From: Hymenopus coronatus
Lineage: Eukaryota > Arthropoda > Insecta > Mantodea > Hymenopodidae
Assembly: GCA_030762935.1 (NCBI GenBank)
Contig: CM060900.1
Location: 292,219,736-292,283,735, forward strand
Direction: 5' to 3'
DNA length: 64,000 nt
In this document: piece by piece, positions 59,141-64,000 of the stretch
How positions within the stretch are numbered: the first letter of the stretch is position 1
Layout of the letters: each line of letters starts with the position of its first letter
Program-made: the position numbers and the translations under genes
The notes under the pieces: generated by a model
Seen by the model: only the letters and a program-made list of their open reading frames with translations
Database searches by the model: none
What the model was told of the DNA's origin: nothing

Positions 59141-61141
59141 TCGCTATACAAATAATCGTTAAAACATGTTAAAATTCTGACAAAAACCATAAAAATAACT
59201 GACAAATAAAACAGATCGACTTTGACAGGGACTCCAAAGGATTGAAAAATACATCTAATGCTCTGAGCGCAATTTAGGTTCCCCCTCCTCCTAGAATGAG
59301 CTCCTTGAACTCTCTATCTCTACCATGCATGCGCAATAGCCCTAGCTCTGAGCTCTCGCTGGAGACTCCACCCCTCCTTAAATTCCCTCTTTCCCATGTA
59401 AGCGATTAACCTCTGGCCCAGCTCTCTCCTATATTAATTACTAACAAATCTTATGCGTGTTATAATTATTAGCAATCTAGTTATTTTATAACAAAGTAGT
59501 CAAAAGTAGTATCCTTCTTCCGTAGCAAAATAATATAATCGTAGGCTACAGCTTTCTACCATTGCAACAACACATTAAGTAGTGCAGTGAAATGTTAATG
59601 CACAGTCATCACAGCAAGCATTACCCATATCTAAATACTGTTTCTGGAATATATTTGGCCTGCACCTGAAGAATGTTTTGCTTTTTAATGTAGTATTTTA
59701 TTTGATATCTCCGAACTCACTTCCCGTTGCGTTCATTGTAAATCAGCATCACAGCAAAATCAAATTAACCAATAAATAATGCAAAGTAAAAGTTTGACAT
59801 CTATGTAGGTGTTGCTAACTGAAAGGTGAATTATCTACTAGAATTTATCTTCAACTATTCAAACATTTTATCCACACTGATTTCCGAAGTAGCCGTGGAC
59901 ATTTTGTGGATTGATAGGTAGAGTTTAACAATAATTTAATGCAGTGAAACACACAGCCTTCAGTCCATTATTGCGAAACTGTTAAATATATTAACCTGAT
60001 CTTCCAAATTACAATTTCTCATTTAATGGAGAGATGCCTTGTTCTGCTACGCATATTTAACTTTTTAAGTTTTATAGTCTGTCGCATAAGTAAGCCTGTT
60101 TGCGGTATGCTATTTACATTAGGAGTTTCCTTGGCACATGGCTTCAAATTTTGAACCATAGTTCATTTCAGAAGGTTTGGAAACAGAACATTTCAAGGCG
60201 ATCACTAAAGTGCTAGAAATCGAGTGATGTAATATGTAAAAGATAAAATAACAATTATGTGAATTATGAGAACACGAGAAAGGCAGTTCCAGTTGTTCTG
60301 AATCACAAATTCTCAACAAATGAGAAATATTTGTATCTTTCGTTTGATCTAAATGATCAAATTTTATGGGTCAAATAACAAAATCCAAATGCCTGTAACT
60401 TCATAGTCTTTGATATGCTCTAACTGAGAAAATAATACGGTAGGTATACATGAAAATTTCAAGACTATGTCTCAAAAATGCCTACAGGTGAAAATAGAAA
60501 CGTAAATGTATCATTTAATAATCTCACTTCAATTCGAATAAAGACAGTTTTACATAAAAGATGAATATTGCGGAAATGTATTTCTATATGGTTAATATTG
60601 GGAATGAAAATATAATACAGGATATGATTATGGATTCTAATAAGAAAACAACGAATATAGTATTGTTCCAATATGAATAAGGAATAAAGATCAGAAAAGA
60701 ATGAAAGCTCTGGAATAGGTTGCAAAAGTAATTTAAAAAAAAAACAAAACAGGTGTGATGAAATGAACAAAAAAGATGCACGGGATGCAAATTATGAGAT
60801 GCTGGCCTTCTAACAAAGTTTTGTGGAAAGTAGAAGTGCAAAAATTTAATATTAGTTTTCGGCCTATAACATTTTCCTCCACTTAGGTTATAATTTCTTA
60901 AACGCCATATTGCACATGAAAATGAAAGAATAAATATATATATTTATATATTTAATACATATGTGGCTATAAAAAGAGGTGAATATTGTTGTGTGATAAT
61001 GGTTGATAGGAGCTATGCATTCATAAAATCAGTACTTTCAAAACCATTGTTATTTACTTCCGTATTTATTTAAAAGGTATAAAATTATAACAAAGTGAAG
61101 TTCATTAAAACTGTTTCAGTGGATAGTAAAAAAGAGTCATA
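59141..61141. other. Unassigned AT-rich DNA
   Basis: About 2 kb. A CT-rich stretch at 59276-59430 with several AGCTCT words is the only local feature. No gene or element recognised. Confidence 0.5.
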
Positions 61142-61179
61142 TTACGAGGGACGGCCAGAAAGTAAAGACTGACTAACTG

Positions 61180-61470
61180 AAAATGTAAATGGAAAGTTAT
61201 CTATGAATGCACTGTATCTACTGTGGTTCTCAGCGTTCCATTCTAAATTGGGTGTGAAATACCGCTTAATTTTGCTCAGACGCCTCTGTTTCAGGGTTGA
61301 GATTCTTTTACAAGCCGTAAATCTACGACACGGGACCAACTTCGCTTCTGAAGGAAGCCATGCTAATGATTTTTAAACCCGAAAAAGTCCATCGTCTTCC
61401 GCCGGGTTTGAACCCGCAACCTTGGGTATATGAAGTTAGCATAGTAACCATTAAACCACGGAAGACGACT
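61180..61470 (-). mobile_element. tRNA-derived SINE (family IV)
   Basis: The minus strand starts with a 73-nt tRNA-like head (61397-61469): GTCTTCC, GTGGTTTAATGGTTACTATG (A box), GCGGGTTCAAACCCGGC (B box), then GGAAGAC. The seven-base acceptor stem pairs perfectly and the T stem pairs 4 of 5. A body of about 220 bp follows and matches the copy at 55690-55930. The well-preserved head could be mistaken for a tRNA gene. Confidence 0.85.
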
Positions 61471-61489
61471 GATATAACTGAATATTAAC

Positions 61490-62040
61490 TTAAGCTATTT
61501 GAGCAAAACTTTGTTTACCAAGTTGCAGTACCTTACTCTGGTTCTCAACGTTATCTGCATTGCTTTTAAAACATTTATTGTAACGTTGTTGCAGTTTTAA
61601 TGGTGGTGTTATATTCTTCTACAGCCAGAATATGCCGCCTTGAAATCTTCATCGGTCGATATCTCATTTGCACTCAAAAAGTGATTTAAGTTGTCCAAAT
61701 TGAAAATCCGGATTTCCTGAATTCTATCATAAACATTACCTTTCAACCCATCCATTACAAGTGATGAACTTCCACTTCGGACTTCATCTTGCACGCACCT
61801 TCCTCCTTAAGTAAAATTTTTGCACAAAATGCTCACTGAAGACACTTTCATTGTGTTCGTTGCATTATTGAAATAACATGTTCAAATAAATACCGCTATA
61901 GTAAGCCTGCGTTATTTCCCCGTAAAATTCGATTGGCAGAACATTTTGTGCATTCAAAAACCTAATCAGATCTCTAGCGATAAGTTGGCAGTATAATATG
62001 GGTATAGAAAAACTGACGCCAGGTGACAATAAAAGCCTTG
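61490..62040 (-). pseudogene. Internally deleted mariner-like transposase remnant
   Basis: The minus strand reads, in order, LIARDLIRFLNAQNVLPIEF (N-terminal helix-turn-helix region of mariner transposases, near 61960), VQDEVRSGSSSLVMDGL (the linker region usually EDEPRSGRPS, near 61780), then directly SANEISTDEDFKAA (C-terminal region, near 61650) and LQQRYNKCFKSN (near 61590). The catalytic core between linker and C-terminus is absent, so this is a deletion derivative with frameshifts. I did not identify terminal inverted repeats. Confidence 0.65.
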
Positions 62041-62667
62041 GCAGCAATGGCGATTACGCTGAGAAGTGAGTGATGTACTCTATATTTATAAATAAAACTT
62101 TGTGTTTATATATTTCGTTTTTCATTGGTTGATACTACATCGTTTTCTAATTTCTATATGACCATCGTTTTTGTACATAAATTTGATTATGCTACTACGT
62201 AGATTTTTGAGAAAATGGAAACTAAAGTTGAAGATTTTGCTTTGCATGTATGCCTGGTAAATCTCCCTTTTACAGAATCTGAACATAAAATTCGCTAGAG
62301 GGTCAATATATAGGGGATAGGCACAAATATGAAAGAGTCTCACAATATGAATGGGGTGTTGCCATATTATGTAATCCATATGAACTAATTTTAAACTGCG
62401 CATTTGCAGGTAGGAACAAGGAATCCCCGCCTTTTGATTACTCTATGAGCGTCCAATCGTGTGTTTGTTTTTGGCCCTAAAAGAAAAGTTTTGCAACCTA
62501 ACACTAAATAGCGTATTTTACAACGAAGATAAGCAGACATTTCTCATTATTATGTACCATTGCGGACAGCTAAAGCTATGCATTACCTTATGGCTAGCAT
62601 TTATTGTTTATCAAGCAGTATGACAAAGACAACTAAAGTATATCTCTTGGCTGCTCCTAATATGAGA
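62041..62667. other. Unassigned DNA
   Basis: About 630 bp, nothing recognised. Confidence 0.5.
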
Positions 62668-62729
62668 CAGTGATCCGCCTGCGGTGCCATAAGTAGTTAA
62701 AGCGGGCGTTGAACACTACAAAAAAAATA
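62668..62729 (+). mobile_element. Detached 3' tail of a family I SINE
   Basis: CCGCCTGCGGTGCCATAAGT, then AGTTAAAGCGGGCGTTGAAC and ACTACAAAAAAAATAAG, is the family I tail in plus orientation with its A-rich end. No tRNA head or body precedes it. Confidence 0.75.
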
Positions 62730-63379
62730 AGATATGAGGTATCTCATAATGGGGGGCCTCTTAGTATCTCATATTAGGTAAACAGCACAAACAGTGTCTA
62801 CCGAGCTGTACATTATGATATCTTTGGTTATTGAAACTAGTGACATCAACCAGTACAAAGACACAGCTTTTACAGCAAAAAAGAAGAAAGAAAAAAAAGC
62901 GAAGACAAAATCAGAGGAAAGCGAAATGAAAACTGTGGTGTTGACGTTGGGTGCTACATGTAGTGTTGTCTTTGGCACCACATTTAAGAATTTAAGACAC
63001 CTAATGCGGTGAGCGTCGATTGGAGTCGTAGACCAGACTCTCTCCACTACCTATGAGTAGACCCACTTACCTGGTAAGGTGAATCTACTACTGGTGTAGT
63101 ATTGCTCAGCCTGCACGATGATTGCCTCATTCGGGGTGGTAAAGCAAATGGGGATAGTTCAGGGAGTGATCTTGTAAAGATTAAAAGTTATATAATTTTC
63201 TTGAGTTTATTCCTTCCTAGGAGAGACGAGACAACCACATTTGCATTACAATAATTCTAACTCATACACCTGTTGCGAATTCTAACACTTCGCTGATTAC
63301 ATGTAGTATATCAATACGCGTATCTGACTTTAAATTTGTTACACGTTACTGTGTCTAACTTTTTATGGAATAATTGAGT
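62730..63379. other. Unassigned DNA
   Basis: A Lys-rich short frame (62794-63012) follows an A-rich stretch and has no recognisable domain. Nothing else is seen. Confidence 0.5.
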
Positions 63380-63832
63380 TCAGCCCGACGACCGCCAACA
63401 TAACAGCTACAGATAGCTTTCACGAACAGATCAGAACTGATTGGTGAACAGATATTGGAGAGAACAGATGTTGGCGAACAGATTTTGGTGAGAACAGAGA
63501 CTGGTGAACAGATAATGGTGAGAACAGAGACCGGCCATGATGTCCCTTCTTGGGCTCTTTATATACAAAAAAATATTGTCATGGCTGCCTCTTTCTGATT
63601 GGACAGAGAGGCAGCACAATTGACGTAAATATTTCCCAAGAATCAATTTCCTTAATCCAGGGTGCACTGCAAACCTCACGTGACGAGCCTTGTAAATGTA
63701 GAATTACCGTCTTCTGAATTTTTCTGTTCACCCCCGATGTAACTCGAGTGTACGTGACTTGAAGAGATCTTTCTAATAAAAGAGCTCCTCATCCCCCTTG
63801 AGTCTCTTGGCGTCAGTTTTCTTCTACAGCTG
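63380..63832 (+). mobile_element. Possible solo LTR
   Basis: The plus strand has a TATA-like CTTTATATAC near 63556, an AATAAA signal at 63775 about 220 bp downstream, and a TTCTTCTACA end near 63832. A GC-rich upstream region contains a 30-bp minisatellite and an inverted repeat (TGCCTCT and AGAGGCA, near 63587 and 63607). This arrangement resembles an LTR promoter and polyadenylation region. The left edge, a partner LTR and a target-site duplication are not visible. Confidence 0.3.
63446..63535. repeat. 30-bp minisatellite, 3 copies
   Basis: Units begin GAACAGAT at 63446, 63476 and 63506, each of two halves of about 16 and 14 bp that both start with GAACAGA. Copies differ at several positions. 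Confidence 0.85.
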
Positions 63833-64000
63833 AATTATCTCAGTTAAATACGTACATTTATACTCTTGTAGTTTGCACATTGATAAATAATTATTAGCTA
63901 ATAATAATTGTGATAGGGAACCTAATTAACGGTCTCAAACCCTGAAAGATTCCAACTGAATTCAGAAAACGATATCATTCTAGAAGATTCTGATTCCGAT
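63833..64000. other. Unassigned end of window
   Basis: AT-rich, nothing recognised. Confidence 0.5.

Noticed and set aside
61397..61469. Apparently intact tRNA gene with perfect acceptor stem
   Set aside because: It continues into a body shared with the SINE copy at 55690-55930, the anticodon stem-loop is not canonical, and the T stem has a mismatch. It is a SINE head.

Overview
This is repeat-rich eukaryotic intergenic DNA, almost certainly from an arthropod and most probably an insect with a large genome. The element mix is R1-clade and Jockey-clade LINEs, piggyBac, mariner, a Maverick/Polinton-type DNA polymerase B, a Ty3/gypsy-like LTR element and many tRNA-derived SINEs. The species cannot be fixed from the sequence alone. 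I see no convincing host protein-coding gene. Every long protein match belongs to a mobile element, and nearly all are broken by frameshifts, stops or nested insertions. The very long open frames in the microsatellites are artefacts of trinucleotide periodicity.

Layout. 1-15055 alternates R1-clade LINE copies with (AGT/ACT)n arrays. Three minus-strand LINE copies (about 1000-4296, 4852-6415, 12453-14626) touch these arrays. Two have the same 3' junction, an A-run running into CTACTAC, which suggests a family that targets ACT repeats. The array at 7759-12452 is 4.7 kb long. 15056-22177 is mostly unassigned AT-rich DNA with a CT microsatellite and tRNA-like relics. 22178-24764 is an old, full-length piggyBac element with TTAA flanks and matching terminal inverted repeats. 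24765-35157 holds several SINEs and a second compound (ACT/AAT)n array at 28152-29480. 35158-37978 is a minus-strand LTR element reduced to gag, with a nested SINE.

38305-43009 holds further SINEs and a G+T-rich tract. 43010-44275 is an (ATT)n array that abuts a minus-strand Maverick-type polymerase pseudogene (44276-47624, SINE inside). 47772-52375 is a near-complete Jockey-clade LINE with ORF1 and ORF2 recognisable. 52411-54340 holds two kinds of degenerate direct repeat; the second carries a tRNA B-box-like motif about every 135 bp. A second copy of the polymerase pseudogene lies head-to-head with the first (54345-57074, plus strand, SINE inside). A degenerate roughly 310-bp tandem repeat follows (57860-59140). 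The last 5 kb contains a SINE, a deleted mariner fragment, a detached SINE tail, a 30-bp minisatellite and a possible solo LTR.

The parts do not form a pathway. They record repeated transposition: SINEs nested in older elements, LINEs in microsatellites, and satellite-like expansion between elements. The features most worth follow-up are the ACT-repeat-associated LINEs, the tandem tRNA-like array at 53160-54340, and the paired polymerase copies.
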